In this document: in pieces, positions 9,361 through 18,954 of the stretch
How the letters are laid out: each line of letters opens with the position of its first letter
Numbering within the stretch: the first letter of the stretch is position 1
Source: Halomonas elongata DSM 2581
GTDB taxonomy: Bacteria; Pseudomonadota; Gammaproteobacteria; Pseudomonadales; Halomonadaceae
Reading direction: 5' to 3'
NCBI RefSeq assembly: GCF_000196875.2
Contig: NC_014532.2
Coordinates: forward strand, 2,108,001-2,172,000
DNA length: 64,000 nucleotides
The notes under the pieces: model-generated
Seen by the model: only the letters and a program-made list of their open reading frames with translations
Database searches by the model: none
Told to the model about the DNA's origin: nothing
Made by a program: the position numbers and the translations under genes

Positions 9361-10245
9361 ATGTCTGCACAGGCCATTCACGGTATCATCGGTTACACCA
9401 TTACTCCCTTTGATGCAGAGGGGCATCTCGACTTACCGGCTCTCGGCCATTCTATCGAGCGGCTGATCGAAGGCGGCGTTCACGCAATCGCACCTCTAGG
9501 CAGTACCGGCGAAGGAGCCTACCTCACTGAACAGGAGTGGGAGGCCGTAGCGAAATTCACGCTGACTCAAGTCAATCAACGTGTTCCTACGATTGTCAGC
9601 GTCTCCGATCTGACCACCGCAGGTACACTACGCCGTGCCCGATTTGCCGAAGAGCACGGTGCCGATGCCGTCATGGTACTGCCGATCTCTTATTGGAAGC
9701 TCAGTGAAGAGGAGATCTTTGAGCATTACCGTGCTGTGGGCGATCAGCTCGGCATTCCCATCATGCTCTATAACAACCCCGGGACCAGCGGAATCGACAT
9801 GTCCGTCGATCTGATCATGCGCATCGTCAACTCGGTGGACAACGTGACCATGGTTAAAGAGAGCACGGGGGATATTCAGCGAATGCATCAGTTGCATCTG
9901 CGTTCACAGGGACAACTGCCCTTCTACAACGGCTGTAATCCCTTGGCCCTGGAAGCGTTTGTTGCCGGAGCAAAGGGGTGGTGTACTGCTGCCCCCAATC
10001 TCATTCCAGAACTGAACTGCCAGCTGTACACGGCCACAAGCGAAGGGCAACTGGACAAGGCAAAAGCCCTATTTTACCGGCAGCTGCCCCTGTTGGACTT
10101 CATCCTGCGTGGTGGCCTGCCCAGCACGATAAAGGCTGGCCTGCGCCTGACGGGAATTGAAGCCGGAGCCCCGAGACGACCGTTGAGCGCACTGAATGCC
10201 GAGGAATGTCGTCAGCTACAAGGGATGCTCAATGACCTGCATTGA
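9361..10245 (+). CDS. Dihydrodipicolinate synthase family lyase/aldolase
   Basis: The 294-residue TIM-barrel protein has the family motif APLGSTGEGAYLTEQEW, the catalytic Tyr in PIMLYNNPGTSG, and the Schiff-base Lys in TMVKESTGD. True biosynthetic DapA is normally not in such a context. Pairing with a class II aldolase and a metabolite-sensing regulator points to a catabolic N-acetylneuraminate-lyase or keto-acid aldolase subtype. The ATG at 9361 (MSAQAIHG) is chosen with GAGGA upstream; the TTG at 9325 lies in the intergenic space. Confidence 0.85.
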   Translation: MSAQAIHGIIGYTITPFDAEGHLDLPALGHSIERLIEGGVHAIAPLGSTGEGAYLTEQEWEAVAKFTLTQVNQRVPTIVSVSDLTTAGTLRRARFAEEHGADAVMVLPISYWKLSEEEIFEHYRAVGDQLGIPIMLYNNPGTSGIDMSVDLIMRIVNSVDNVTMVKESTGDIQRMHQLHLRSQGQLPFYNGCNPLALEAFVAGAKGWCTAAPNLIPELNCQLYTATSEGQLDKAKALFYRQLPLLDFILRGGLPSTIKAGLRLTGIEAGAPRRPLSALNAEECRQLQGMLNDLH

Positions 10246-10541
10246 AAGGCGACCTGCATTAGGGCAGCACCAGCTGCCCAGCAGGCATCCGCGAGAAAGA
10301 AACTAACCTTCCTGACCACCCGACATGTTCCCCATGTGTCCCGCCCCGCGGGGCACTACTCTGTCCAACAGCCGATTAGAGTACCGTCCTGCTCCCTATC
10401 ATACTTATTCCTATTGACAGTTTCTCAATATGCCACAACACGGAGACGCCCCCAAATCGAGAAGTGATCATCGGGGGCGAAACTTTGTGGGGAGCAAGAA
10501 ATGCTTAATACACTCTAACTGCCCAAGCGGCAGAAGACATG
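10246..10541. other. Non-coding gap between convergent genes, with hairpins
   Basis: No convincing gene is seen. Two hairpins are present: GGGCAG/CTGCCC at about 10262-10279, just after the DapA-like gene, and CGCCCCC (10447-10453) with GGGGGCG (10473-10479) nearer the Hint gene. Neither has a clear T-run, so terminator function is uncertain. Confidence 0.4.
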
Positions 10542-11495
10542 CTAGGTCGTTTCAGCCTCAAAGGCTGACATATCAATACCGAGCCGCTGACGCAAGACAA
10601 GCGGGAGCATGCGTCTCGCCGAGATCCTATGAGATGGCATTTCGACGATTCGAGTCTCAATGCCATATAAAGCAACGTACTCGGCATAGTTATCGAATGC
10701 TCGACGGTCGACATAATCGATGTAGGTTTCGGCTTCGATACCGTTGGCCAAAATCACCTCATGTTTCTCCGTCTCGATATGGTAATAAGTAACTAGTTCA
10801 CCAAGTTCATCCCATGGCATATAGTCAATGGAGCCACCATTAACCAGCGCTGCAGCGTTAATCACCAGACCATCGACTACCAAACCATGACCAGCGGTGA
10901 CCACCAAATCACGGTGCGGCTTGCCTTCACCTAGTGCTCTAGCCCGAATGCGTACCGGCTGGCGATCCGGAGCGGCCGTGGCATTGCTTACTGTATTGCG
11001 GCCAACCCACTTGATAGTGATGGTTTCGCCGCTGGCCGTCAGGATGCTATCGCCAATTGCCAACGTCTCAACGGCGACCTCACCTTCGGGGGTGTCAATT
11101 AGCGTGCCGGCAGCAAAACAGTGAACCGTATTGCCACTCGCTATCTTTTCTAGCATCTCTTGGATGTTAGACTGTTCTTCTTCGCTATCATATCTCCAGT
11201 TAAGAGAACGGTCGGCCAGATTACTAGCTATACTCTCTATTTTTCCCTGAACCTCAGCGCTCCGTGACTCATTTGCAATGTCTCCCGCCTTATCATATAA
11301 CCTGGATAGCTGCATAACATTATCATAATCTGACTGGTAGTCCTGACCGTTAATACCACCATCAAATTCATTTACTTTATCTAGCCAATCATTTGGACTT
11401 CCAGGATTTTTCGGGTCTAAATCTTCAATTTTGATCACTTTCACACCCCAAACAAACGTTCGACTCAAGTAAGCGGCAGCCGCTCTCACCTTCAT
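10542..11495 (-). CDS. Hint (hedgehog/intein-type) domain protein
   Basis: Of 317 residues, the C-terminal part from about residue 124 is a Hint domain. It opens HCFAAGTLIDTPEGEVAVET with the candidate nucleophile Cys126, followed by IKWVGRN, the VTAGHGLVVDG block, and HEVILANGIEAETYID near the end. Hint domains self-cleave or splice, but no intein-like C-terminal His-Asn pair is obvious and the chain continues about 50 residues beyond. The N-terminal 120 residues are acidic and polar, have no recognised fold, and could be the released fragment. ATG 11495 has GGGAG 7 nt upstream. The N-terminal portion is more AT-rich than the surrounding DNA. Confidence 0.78.
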   Translation of the reverse strand: MKVRAAAAYLSRTFVWGVKVIKIEDLDPKNPGSPNDWLDKVNEFDGGINGQDYQSDYDNVMQLSRLYDKAGDIANESRSAEVQGKIESIASNLADRSLNWRYDSEEEQSNIQEMLEKIASGNTVHCFAAGTLIDTPEGEVAVETLAIGDSILTASGETITIKWVGRNTVSNATAAPDRQPVRIRARALGEGKPHRDLVVTAGHGLVVDGLVINAAALVNGGSIDYMPWDELGELVTYYHIETEKHEVILANGIEAETYIDYVDRRAFDNYAEYVALYGIETRIVEMPSHRISARRMLPLVLRQRLGIDMSAFEAETT

Positions 11496-11594
11496 CCGAC
11501 CGCTCCCAACAACTTCGCCTCGCGAATGCGATAAGCAAAGTTTTCCCTTGCCCCTTGGTCGGGCACTTCAATCGTAATAAAAAAAATAAGATTG

Positions 11595-11613
11595 TGAGGT
11601 CACAATGACCTCA
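11595..11613. promoter_or_regulatory. Inverted repeat in a divergent intergenic region (possible operator)
   Basis: TGAGGTCA-caa-TGACCTCA is a perfect 8-bp inverted repeat with a 3-nt spacer, between the Hint gene and the AraC-type regulator, about 124 bp before the latter. On the minus strand it is followed after 7-9 nt by a run of T residues, so a hairpin/terminator reading is also possible. Confidence 0.4.
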
Positions 11614-11736
11614 AAATCGGACACACTGAAATCAAATCAAGACATCGCCCATATCCTCTGCTATGAGCGCATAGCTGATGCCTTTAACTTAGAACACAGG
11701 GAAGAAGGGTCTTATAAAACTTTGGATGTTTAGAGA

Positions 11737-12756
11737 ATGCTTGCAACCATGCCGAACGAGATTGACTTATTGGTGACACCTGGGTTTAGCTCTCTTGAGA
11801 TGGCTGGATTCTTATCTGCACTTAGTGTCGCAAATAAATACATGCTTAGCAATGGGCCTATAGAAGCCTACAGGTTCCGCATCATCTCTTATGAAGAAGG
11901 AATTGTCCCCTCTGATTCCGTCATGTGCGTATCGGCACAGAGCATAAACAATGCAGGGGAAGGATCCGACACCTTGGTTATTGCTGGGTCAAAGGATCAC
12001 CATGAAAGCTTGCTCATTAACCCATATTCCTTTGGCTCCATAAAAACAACTTTTCCTAGAGCCAAACGAATAGCTGCATTGCTATCAGGAACCCCCTCGC
12101 CTACAAAGGAGTTTAATCTCCAAGAAAACAAGCCCAGCCAAACAAAAAACAACTTCGCCAACATTTCTTCTCATGTAGAGCTTGAATATGACTCACCCCA
12201 ACTCAAGGAAGATAAGATATGGACATCTTACAGCCTGAGCTCAGCGATCGAAATTGCTTTAAAGCTTATCGCCATGGACTATGGCGATGACATGGCAAAT
12301 AAAATAAAAAAATCAACTTCAATCTACAAGTATGACTTGGGTGGTATACCCCACAGTCCAGGCCGCGCCCTGGCCAGCGAAAAATCCACGAAAATCAGGG
12401 AAATACGAGAGCATATTGAGAGGAACCTTGATAAGGAACTAACAGTAGAAAATATTGCCAAGCGACATGCCATGAGCACCAGGAACCTAAACAGAATATT
12501 CAGTAAAGAAGTTGGCATTTCACCATCAATGTACATTGAGTTCCGCAGACTAGAAAAAGCTATCAACTTGATCATGGAAACAAATCTTCCTTTGAAAACC
12601 ATTGCTTTCAAAAGCGGCTTCTCATCTAGCCAAAAAATGCGTAGATCATTTATCAAACATACCTCAATGACTCCTGGAAACTACCGGAAAAGTTATCATG
12701 CAGAAAACCAGCCTGACAAACCTCTCACTAACCCATTCGTGAGAGGTGAGCAATAA
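11737..12756 (+). CDS. GlxA-type AraC-family transcriptional regulator
   Basis: The N-terminal about 170 residues resemble a DJ-1/PfpI-like domain (IDLLVTPGFSSLEMAGFLSA, DTLVIAGSKDH, PRAKRIAALLSGT) as in GlxA-type regulators. The C-terminal AraC HTH pair reads LTVENIAKRHAMSTRNLNRI then LPLKTIAFKSGFSSSQKMRR with a terminal TPGNYRK. The usual active-site Cys is absent, so it is a sensor rather than a peptidase. The gene is strikingly AT-rich (many AAA, AAT, ATA codons) compared with its neighbours, a sign of horizontal transfer. Its targets are unknown. It faces the siderophore N-monooxygenase gene, so a link to that locus is possible but not demonstrated. Confidence 0.85.
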   Translation: MLATMPNEIDLLVTPGFSSLEMAGFLSALSVANKYMLSNGPIEAYRFRIISYEEGIVPSDSVMCVSAQSINNAGEGSDTLVIAGSKDHHESLLINPYSFGSIKTTFPRAKRIAALLSGTPSPTKEFNLQENKPSQTKNNFANISSHVELEYDSPQLKEDKIWTSYSLSSAIEIALKLIAMDYGDDMANKIKKSTSIYKYDLGGIPHSPGRALASEKSTKIREIREHIERNLDKELTVENIAKRHAMSTRNLNRIFSKEVGISPSMYIEFRRLEKAINLIMETNLPLKTIAFKSGFSSSQKMRRSFIKHTSMTPGNYRKSYHAENQPDKPLTNPFVRGEQ

Positions 12757-12917
12757 ATGCATGTAGGTACATATATGGTAGATCGAGAATATGGTCAGTT
12801 ACCCCTAAGAGGGAGCCTCACACGTGAACGGGTACGGTGAAGAGGCATCTTCGCCGCCTTGACAAGCATGGCGCAGACGAGCTCCAGGAATTGCGGGATT
12901 CCGACAGCAACATCTCG

Positions 12918-12943
12918 CCCCACCATGAGCCTGTATGGTGGGG
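12918..12943. terminator. Strong hairpin between convergent genes
   Basis: CCCCACCAT (12918-12926) pairs with ATGGTGGGG (12935-12943), 9 bp with an 8-nt loop, in the 214-bp gap between the AraC regulator and the N-monooxygenase gene. No good T-run follows on either strand, so it may act as a processing or pausing structure rather than a classic terminator. A second weaker hairpin, CCTCTCAC/GTGAGAGG (12721-12746), overlaps the end of the regulator gene. Confidence 0.45.
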
Positions 12944-12970
12944 ACTTTAGGCCCGGATTCTCAATACTTT

Positions 12971-14341
12971 CTACAACATGGCCACACCCTCTGAGGATCT
13001 CTTTTCATCATCAGCATCAGCGCTGCATACAGGCAGACCAAACTCCTGAAATGCGGACCGAGCCGGCATACGATAATAGTTCCGACCGAGTAACTGATTG
13101 ATGATGGTGGCATTGCGATACGCACCAAGCCCCAGATCGGGGGAGCCTACTCCATGTTGAAAGATCTCGGCATTCTGGATGAATACCCGTCCCGTTGATC
13201 CATCCCGACGGCGTGCGGTGAAGTCCGCCTCGACGATGGCATCCCCATGGGCATCGGTTTCCAGGATCGTCGACTTCAGCTCATCGAACCATTGCGGCCA
13301 GGCATGCCGGTAGCCTGTCGCCGCGACGATGGCATCACTCTCGACTGAAACGGTCTGATTCAGAGGCCCATGGCGCAGCGTGATCCGTAGCCTGTCCGAA
13401 GCCGTCTCCTCGACAGAAGTGACCTCGCAGTTCGCGGCCAGAGACAGGCCTGGGTCGCGCCCTCCGACCGAACGCTCGTACATCAGGTCAAAGACCTCGG
13501 CAATCGTCGAGAAGCTGATCCCCTTGTAGAGCAATCCTTGCCCCTCCACAATCTCGCGCCGCTTCTCGCGTGGAATGTCGTGGAAGTAACTCATGTATGC
13601 CGGAGTGAAGCACTCCTGCCCAAGTTTCGAATGCTCCATAGGATGGAAACCGGCTGAACGGGTAATCCAGCGCACCGCAGCACCGGCCTCGATCATTTCC
13701 GGGGTCAGCGCACGATAGAGCGCCAGAACACACTCGGCGGCACTCTGGCCCGAGCCCACCACCGTGACCTGACGGCATTTTGAAAGTTGCTCCTGCCAGT
13801 CGGCAAACATGGCTGAATGGATGAGGGGCGCCGACGTATGCGCTCTTGCCCATTGTGGAAGCCACGGAACCGTTCCGACTCCGATCGCAAGATGACGACT
13901 GCGGTAACGACGAAATTCTCCTGTAGTCAGCCGACTCTCAATGACGAAGGTATCAGAGCTTGCATCATGGCTTACGGAGGACACCTCCTCACCGAAACGG
14001 CAGGAAGAAAGCTGCCGGGATACCCACCGGCAGTAATGGTCATATTCTTCGCGCGGAATATGAAAGCTTTCATGGTAATAGAATTGGTAAAGCCGATCAT
14101 GAACATGCAGATAATTGAGAAAACTCAGAGGGTTCGAGGGATCGGCCATGGTCACGAGGTCAGCCATAAAAGGGACCTGCAAAGTCGTACCCGGCAGCAT
14201 CATGCCTTCATGCCAGCGAAAGTCGCCCTTTCGCTCCAGAAACAGGCTTCTGATACTCGAATGGGGAGCCAGCAGTGCCGCCAGCCCCAGGTTGAAGGGG
14301 CCAATGCCAACCCCTGCCAGGTCAAGTGGTTCTATATCCAT
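12971..14341 (-). CDS. SidA/IucD-family N-monooxygenase, predicted histamine N-hydroxylase
   Basis: This is a flavin-dependent N-hydroxylating monooxygenase of 456 residues: FAD motif AGVGIGPFNLGLAAL at the N-terminus, NADPH motif VTVVGSGQSAAECVLAL, and the ATGY motif in IVAATGYRHAWP near the C-terminus. Family members hydroxylate the side-chain amine of Lys or Orn, or the amine of histamine (BasC of acinetobactin, AngU of anguibactin). The histidine decarboxylase and NRPS genes in this locus make histamine the likely substrate. ATG 14341 has AAGGAG 7-8 nt upstream; the open frame continuing upstream to 14905 overlaps the NRPS gene and is not used. It follows the Cy-Cy-A NRPS by 97 bp in one operon. 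Confidence 0.9.
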   Translation of the reverse strand: MDIEPLDLAGVGIGPFNLGLAALLAPHSSIRSLFLERKGDFRWHEGMMLPGTTLQVPFMADLVTMADPSNPLSFLNYLHVHDRLYQFYYHESFHIPREEYDHYCRWVSRQLSSCRFGEEVSSVSHDASSDTFVIESRLTTGEFRRYRSRHLAIGVGTVPWLPQWARAHTSAPLIHSAMFADWQEQLSKCRQVTVVGSGQSAAECVLALYRALTPEMIEAGAAVRWITRSAGFHPMEHSKLGQECFTPAYMSYFHDIPREKRREIVEGQGLLYKGISFSTIAEVFDLMYERSVGGRDPGLSLAANCEVTSVEETASDRLRITLRHGPLNQTVSVESDAIVAATGYRHAWPQWFDELKSTILETDAHGDAIVEADFTARRRDGSTGRVFIQNAEIFQHGVGSPDLGLGAYRNATIINQLLGRNYYRMPARSAFQEFGLPVCSADADDEKRSSEGVAML

Positions 14342-14438
14342 CGTCCAGCTCCTTGTATGCATGCCCACAGCCAGAATTGCGACACGGCCGATTGCCGGTG
14401 AACTGACACTTCTCACCCCAGTCTCTCGACCGGAAAGT

Positions 14439-17400
14439 TTATTCCTCCAAGCAACCGGGCTGAGTGACCGGAGCCCGATCAAGCAACTGTGTGACGTCAC
14501 CGGCATTGCGGCAGCGCGCCAGCAGTTGGGGCGATAACGTGACCGAGAATGCTTCTTCCAGCCGCGACGCGACGGTACGTAGGTGCTGTGGCCGCAAGCC
14601 GGCTTCGATGAAGTCGGAATGCGCTCCAAGGCCCGCGTCGGGAGCAAGCCCCAGTACATTGCGATAGATCGAGAGAACCTCGCCGGCTCGCGTCTCTTCC
14701 GTGACGGCCACTGCCGGCTGGTGTCCAGGTTCAGACTCAGCGCCGAGCAGCAGGCTGCGGGCATACCGGCGATCCGGCTTGCCGTTGGCTGAAAGCGGTA
14801 TGCGGGGCACGGGCACAAAACGTGCCGGCACGTGTGACTGCGGCAAGTGCTGCCGCGCATGGTCGCGCAACTGGGCACTCGACAACTCGGCCCCATCTTC
14901 GGCAACGTAAATCACGCCAATGTTGCTGTCGCCCTGCCTCTCCTCGCCGTAGTTCACGGCCAGCACATGCCGAATGGCAGCATGGTGGAGCAATGCATTC
15001 TCGATATCTGGCAACGATACGCGCACACCGCGTATCTTGACGTAGCCATCGACACGGCTATCGAAGACGAGAACCCCATCACGACGAAACCGACCTCGAT
15101 CGCCGGTGCGGAAGGCACGCACGCTATTACCTTTGTCATCCTGAATCGTCACGAAGTCGTTGTGCGTAAGACGTCCATTCTCGAGATAGCCAAGCGCGAC
15201 ATTGACACCGACCGTATGAATTCTCCCAGCCACCCCAACAGGACAATGCTCACCACGGTCGTCGAGCAGGAAATGGGCATTGCCGGGCAATGCTGTGCCA
15301 TAAGGAATGGCGGCAACATCCTCGGCACCGATGTTGTACCAGATGCTCCAGATGGTTGTTTCAGTCGGCCCACCCAGGGAGACAAGGCGGGCCGCGGGAA
15401 GATATCGACGTAAATCGGCAATGACAGCCGGCTTGATGTAATCGCCACCTTGGGCAATCAGCCTCAGGCTCTGTAGTCCATTGCCCCGTCGACAGGAAAG
15501 CAGCATCTCGAGAATCGAAGGGACCGAGCACCACAGGGTGACACCATGCTGCTCGATCAGCCGATTCCAGCGCATTGCATCCTTCTCTTCTCCTGGCTCG
15601 GGAAGGACGAGGGTTGCCCCGGCAGCCAGGCTGCCCAGGATATCGAAAACCGACATGTCATGATGCAAGGGAGTGACGGAGATGAAGACATCGTCGGCCG
15701 TAACCTCCCATTCATCGAGCGTGCAGCCAATGACGTTCGCCGTGGCCCTGTTGGTCAAGACCACGCATTTCGGTTTCCCCGTGGTGCCCGACGTATAAAG
15801 ATAGAAGGCTGGCTCCTCGCTCACAGACAGCGCTTCCCAGTCGAGGCACCCAATGAACGGCTCGGCAGCCAGGAGCTCTTGCGGCGATACGCTAGCCTGC
15901 CCTGTCTCCAGGCCCTCCGGCGCCACGACAAGACGCGGGAGGCAATTCGACAGTAGATAGTCGAGCCGGTCGGGTGGTGAAGCCGCGTCGATCGGCACCC
16001 ATACCAGGCCCAGCAAGGCGCAGGCGAGTGTGACCGCTGTATGTTCCGGGCCACGATGCAGGCAGATGGCCACGACCTCGCCCTGCTTCAGCCCCCTCGC
16101 CTGCATGGCCGCCATGATACGACTCACCATGCCGCCCAGCTCGGAATAGCCGATATGACGATCACCGCTGATGATGGCCGTGCGGTGATTCCCCTCAGTA
16201 AGGATGTTGGCGGCGATCGACGGGAGAAACCGTCCGTGCTGCCGGTCCGCCTCGATGGCATTGAAATGATAGTGTCGAGTATCGATGATCGAGCGAGTCT
16301 CACACGTCAGGCAGCCCGCTGCTGATACGGCGTGAAAGGCCTTCTCCAGAGCCGTGAGAATATCGCTCACCATTTCGCCTTCCAGGGCTTCACAGGCGTA
16401 GTCGATGTCGAATACCAGGGCTCCCTCGGCATTGCAGGAGAAGCGGATATCCATGGCCACCTGGGGCGTCTGGGTCAGGCCTGTATGCAAGCGCATCGCA
16501 CTGTCCTTGCCCGCCACTGGCCATGACAGGCCATTGGTGACGACAACAGGCAGGGTTGGCGCTACCCCCATCCGTTCGAACAGTTCCCGGGCGATATCGA
16601 TACCGGAGTACGCCAGGTGTTCCAGCCCCTCGAGGATGTCATGCTGCAGGCTGGACGCCCGCTCTTCGAAGCCACCCTGCCCGGGTCTCCAGTGGACGGC
16701 AATGAAACTCGAGTGATTGGCATAGGATCCAGCATTCCCGGGCGCAACGGGGATCCCCGCGCAGAGGTCACCTTCGTCGAGCCAATGAGAGAGCACTTCG
16801 AAGACCAGTGCCATGATGACCGAGTTCTTGAACAACCCCTGGTGGGTACCGCTCTTCGACACTGCCCTGAAGACTTCGGGGGGTAACACACGGCTCTGAC
16901 GCTCGAAACGGCTACTGGTGATCCGGTCGAGAGGACGGCGCCAGGGCAAACAAGGCGGAGCGGTCACGGGCGCGAGTTTCGCCTTCCAGTAAGCCATGTC
17001 ATCTTCCCGCCGCGACTTGCCGTCCTCCTTGCCTCCAGCAACGGCTGGCCGAACGGGGCGCTCGCCCTCGAAGAGCTCTCGCATCAAGGCAGCAATGGAC
17101 CAACCATCGAGGATCAAGGCATCGAAGCGCGTAAAGACGACCAGGTTATCCCCACCATCCTCCTCTGGCAGATGGAAGATGGTCACATTCCAGGGTGCAG
17201 CATGCTCAAGATCGAATAGCGCGTGCGTATAGCTGTCACGCCGGGCGTCGATATGCTGCAGAGCGTCCTGACGGGACATGCCACCGAGATCGATTTCTTC
17301 CAGGTTGAGGCGTGGTTCGTCGTCGACCCATTGGGTAAGCCGCCTGGCATCGATCCGGGTCCGCAACGCAGCATGTTGCCGTACCATATCGGCAAGGCGC

Positions 17401-18884
17401 TGGCGCAATACATCGGCAGCCAGTTGACCGCGGTACTCCCTGAACTCTTGCATGGCGACACCGCCAAGCGGCTGGCTCTTCCCTCTCCCCAGCAGGTAGG
17501 CCTGCTGCAATGAAGTCAGCGGCAATGCTTCCGAGCTTTCAGACTTACCCGTCATGACGACCTCTCCTTCGGTAACCACCCTGTTCCGGTGGAAGGATTC
17601 ATCGAGTTTCCTTTCTCCGTCAGCAATCCCGCACACCAGGGAGGTAAACCGATTGAAAGCGGCGTTAACCCAGTGTTCGGGAAGCGCGTCCAGTCGGATG
17701 TCCCAATTGATGAGAATGCCGCCATCGACCGCAGCCACCTGAGCATCCAGCGCAACCTGCGGTCCTTGCGAGATGGTCCAGCCCATCGTTCCCAGGCTTC
17801 TCCGCACCCGCTCCGATAGCAGCTCGCCCTGGGGCAGATCCATGGCAGCGGTAAAGACGATGGGTGCAAGCTGAGGACTGCCATGGTGGCGAGACAGGTC
17901 TCGCATGACATTCACGCCGGCATAGGAAGAATGCGTCAACAAAGCGTTCAACTGCTCCGCGAGCCCTCGGCAAAGACCCGCCGGTGTATCCGCCTGATCG
18001 AGATCGACATCGAGAATCAACACATTCGAGAACTCTCCGACAGTTCGCTCGACGCCGGCGATGGTCGGTGCTCGCCAGAACATCGGGACATTGAGCCGAA
18101 AGCGCCGATCACCGGTCGACTGTCCCAGGCTGATCGCGAGCAATCCCAGCATCAATGCTGCCTGGGTCACCTGATGCTCACCAGCCAGCCGGCGCAGCGC
18201 CGCACGCTGCCCCGGCCCAAGCCAGCAAGCCAGACGTGTACTGCGAGGCTCCTCCGGAGGCATGTCATGAAGTGGCAGCGATGGCGCCGGAGATATTGAT
18301 TCCAGTCGTCTGCTCCACCATTGGCGGTCCCGCTTGACCGCGACCCGATGATCGTCGCTGGCACGCATGCTGTCGTGCCATTCAAAGAAAGTCGGCGGTG
18401 ACGCCACTTCCTTCTCAGGGTTCTCATAGAAACCCGCGAGATCCTCCATCAGCAGACAGAAGCTGGAAGGATCGATGGCAATCATGTCCGTATCCACATG
18501 CAGGCGCGTAGCCCCTTCGGGCAACAGACTGATGGAAAACCGGGCTGCCTGGCCATGCAACAGATCGAGCTTCTGGTGCGACCATTCATGCCGCTTGGAT
18601 TCCAGCCGCTGCTCGACCTCCGAACGAGGCAGGTCGCGAAAATCGTCCACCTCCAGCAGCCCCCTAGGGCTGGCTCCACTCACCCTCTGCTGCCCTTCGG
18701 CAGTCACGCATAGCCTCAGCATCGGGTGAAGGCCGTATAGGCGCCCGAGCGCAGACCTCAAGCCCTCGACATCGACATGATGGCCATCCAGCTCGACATA
18801 GAGATGCGCTGCGACACCACCCATGAAGGCTGAATTGTGGCGGCCCGACCAACAGGCAGCCTGCATTGGAGTCAGTTCTCGCAT
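14439..18884 (-). CDS. NRPS Cy-Cy-A with degenerate carrier domain (front half of a VibF-like synthetase)
   Basis: Of 1481 residues, Cy1 (about 1-430) has the cyclisation motif DMIAIDPSS (Asp133/Asp138) and Cy2 (about 455-890) has DALILDGWS (Asp588/Asp593). The adenylation domain (about 900-1385) has [32 protein letters not shown] and NGKPDRR. The last about 75 residues have carrier-protein shape, but the motif normally GGHS reads [12 protein letters not shown]: the phosphopantetheine serine is Pro1432 (codon 14589-14591). The enzyme should activate Cys, Thr or Ser, and with the aryl carrier condense and cyclise DHB-azoline. By hand alignment the A-domain code is D-M-F-C-A-G-L-I-W-K, not a textbook match. 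The ATG at 18884 is preferred since the ATG at 18914 lies inside the Fur-box-like sequence. AngR of anguibactin also carries a carrier domain lacking its serine. Confidence 0.9.
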   Translation of the reverse strand: MRELTPMQAACWSGRHNSAFMGGVAAHLYVELDGHHVDVEGLRSALGRLYGLHPMLRLCVTAEGQQRVSGASPRGLLEVDDFRDLPRSEVEQRLESKRHEWSHQKLDLLHGQAARFSISLLPEGATRLHVDTDMIAIDPSSFCLLMEDLAGFYENPEKEVASPPTFFEWHDSMRASDDHRVAVKRDRQWWSRRLESISPAPSLPLHDMPPEEPRSTRLACWLGPGQRAALRRLAGEHQVTQAALMLGLLAISLGQSTGDRRFRLNVPMFWRAPTIAGVERTVGEFSNVLILDVDLDQADTPAGLCRGLAEQLNALLTHSSYAGVNVMRDLSRHHGSPQLAPIVFTAAMDLPQGELLSERVRRSLGTMGWTISQGPQVALDAQVAAVDGGILINWDIRLDALPEHWVNAAFNRFTSLVCGIADGERKLDESFHRNRVVTEGEVVMTGKSESSEALPLTSLQQAYLLGRGKSQPLGGVAMQEFREYRGQLAADVLRQRLADMVRQHAALRTRIDARRLTQWVDDEPRLNLEEIDLGGMSRQDALQHIDARRDSYTHALFDLEHAAPWNVTIFHLPEEDGGDNLVVFTRFDALILDGWSIAALMRELFEGERPVRPAVAGGKEDGKSRREDDMAYWKAKLAPVTAPPCLPWRRPLDRITSSRFERQSRVLPPEVFRAVSKSGTHQGLFKNSVIMALVFEVLSHWLDEGDLCAGIPVAPGNAGSYANHSSFIAVHWRPGQGGFEERASSLQHDILEGLEHLAYSGIDIARELFERMGVAPTLPVVVTNGLSWPVAGKDSAMRLHTGLTQTPQVAMDIRFSCNAEGALVFDIDYACEALEGEMVSDILTALEKAFHAVSAAGCLTCETRSIIDTRHYHFNAIEADRQHGRFLPSIAANILTEGNHRTAIISGDRHIGYSELGGMVSRIMAAMQARGLKQGEVVAICLHRGPEHTAVTLACALLGLVWVPIDAASPPDRLDYLLSNCLPRLVVAPEGLETGQASVSPQELLAAEPFIGCLDWEALSVSEEPAFYLYTSGTTGKPKCVVLTNRATANVIGCTLDEWEVTADDVFISVTPLHHDMSVFDILGSLAAGATLVLPEPGEEKDAMRWNRLIEQHGVTLWCSVPSILEMLLSCRRGNGLQSLRLIAQGGDYIKPAVIADLRRYLPAARLVSLGGPTETTIWSIWYNIGAEDVAAIPYGTALPGNAHFLLDDRGEHCPVGVAGRIHTVGVNVALGYLENGRLTHNDFVTIQDDKGNSVRAFRTGDRGRFRRDGVLVFDSRVDGYVKIRGVRVSLPDIENALLHHAAIRHVLAVNYGEERQGDSNIGVIYVAEDGAELSSAQLRDHARQHLPQSHVPARFVPVPRIPLSANGKPDRRYARSLLLGAESEPGHQPAVAVTEETRAGEVLSIYRNVLGLAPDAGLGAHSDFIEAGLRPQHLRTVASRLEEAFSVTLSPQLLARCRNAGDVTQLLDRAPVTQPGCLEE

Positions 18885-18899
18885 CACTAAATCGCATTT

Positions 18900-18949
18900 G
18901 ACAATCAAAATCATTTACATTTATAAACTCATTCACAGGGAGCCGTCAA
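18900..18949 (-). promoter_or_regulatory. Promoter with overlapping Fur-box-like sequence for the NRPS operon
   Basis: On the minus strand TTGACG (18949-18944) and TATAAA (18925-18920) are separated by 18 bp, a plausible sigma-70 promoter. Directly downstream, plus-strand GACAATCAAAATCATTTAC (18900-18918) matches the 19-bp Fur consensus at 14 positions by eye. A repressor there would cover the transcription start, consistent with iron repression of the NRPS and N-monooxygenase genes. Confidence 0.6.
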
Positions 18950-18954
18950 CGTCA

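Noticed and set aside
14342..14905. Upstream extension of the N-monooxygenase frame by 188 codons
   Set aside because: It overlaps the NRPS gene in another frame and lacks the family N-terminus; the ATG at 14341 has a good ribosome site and the FAD motif follows directly.
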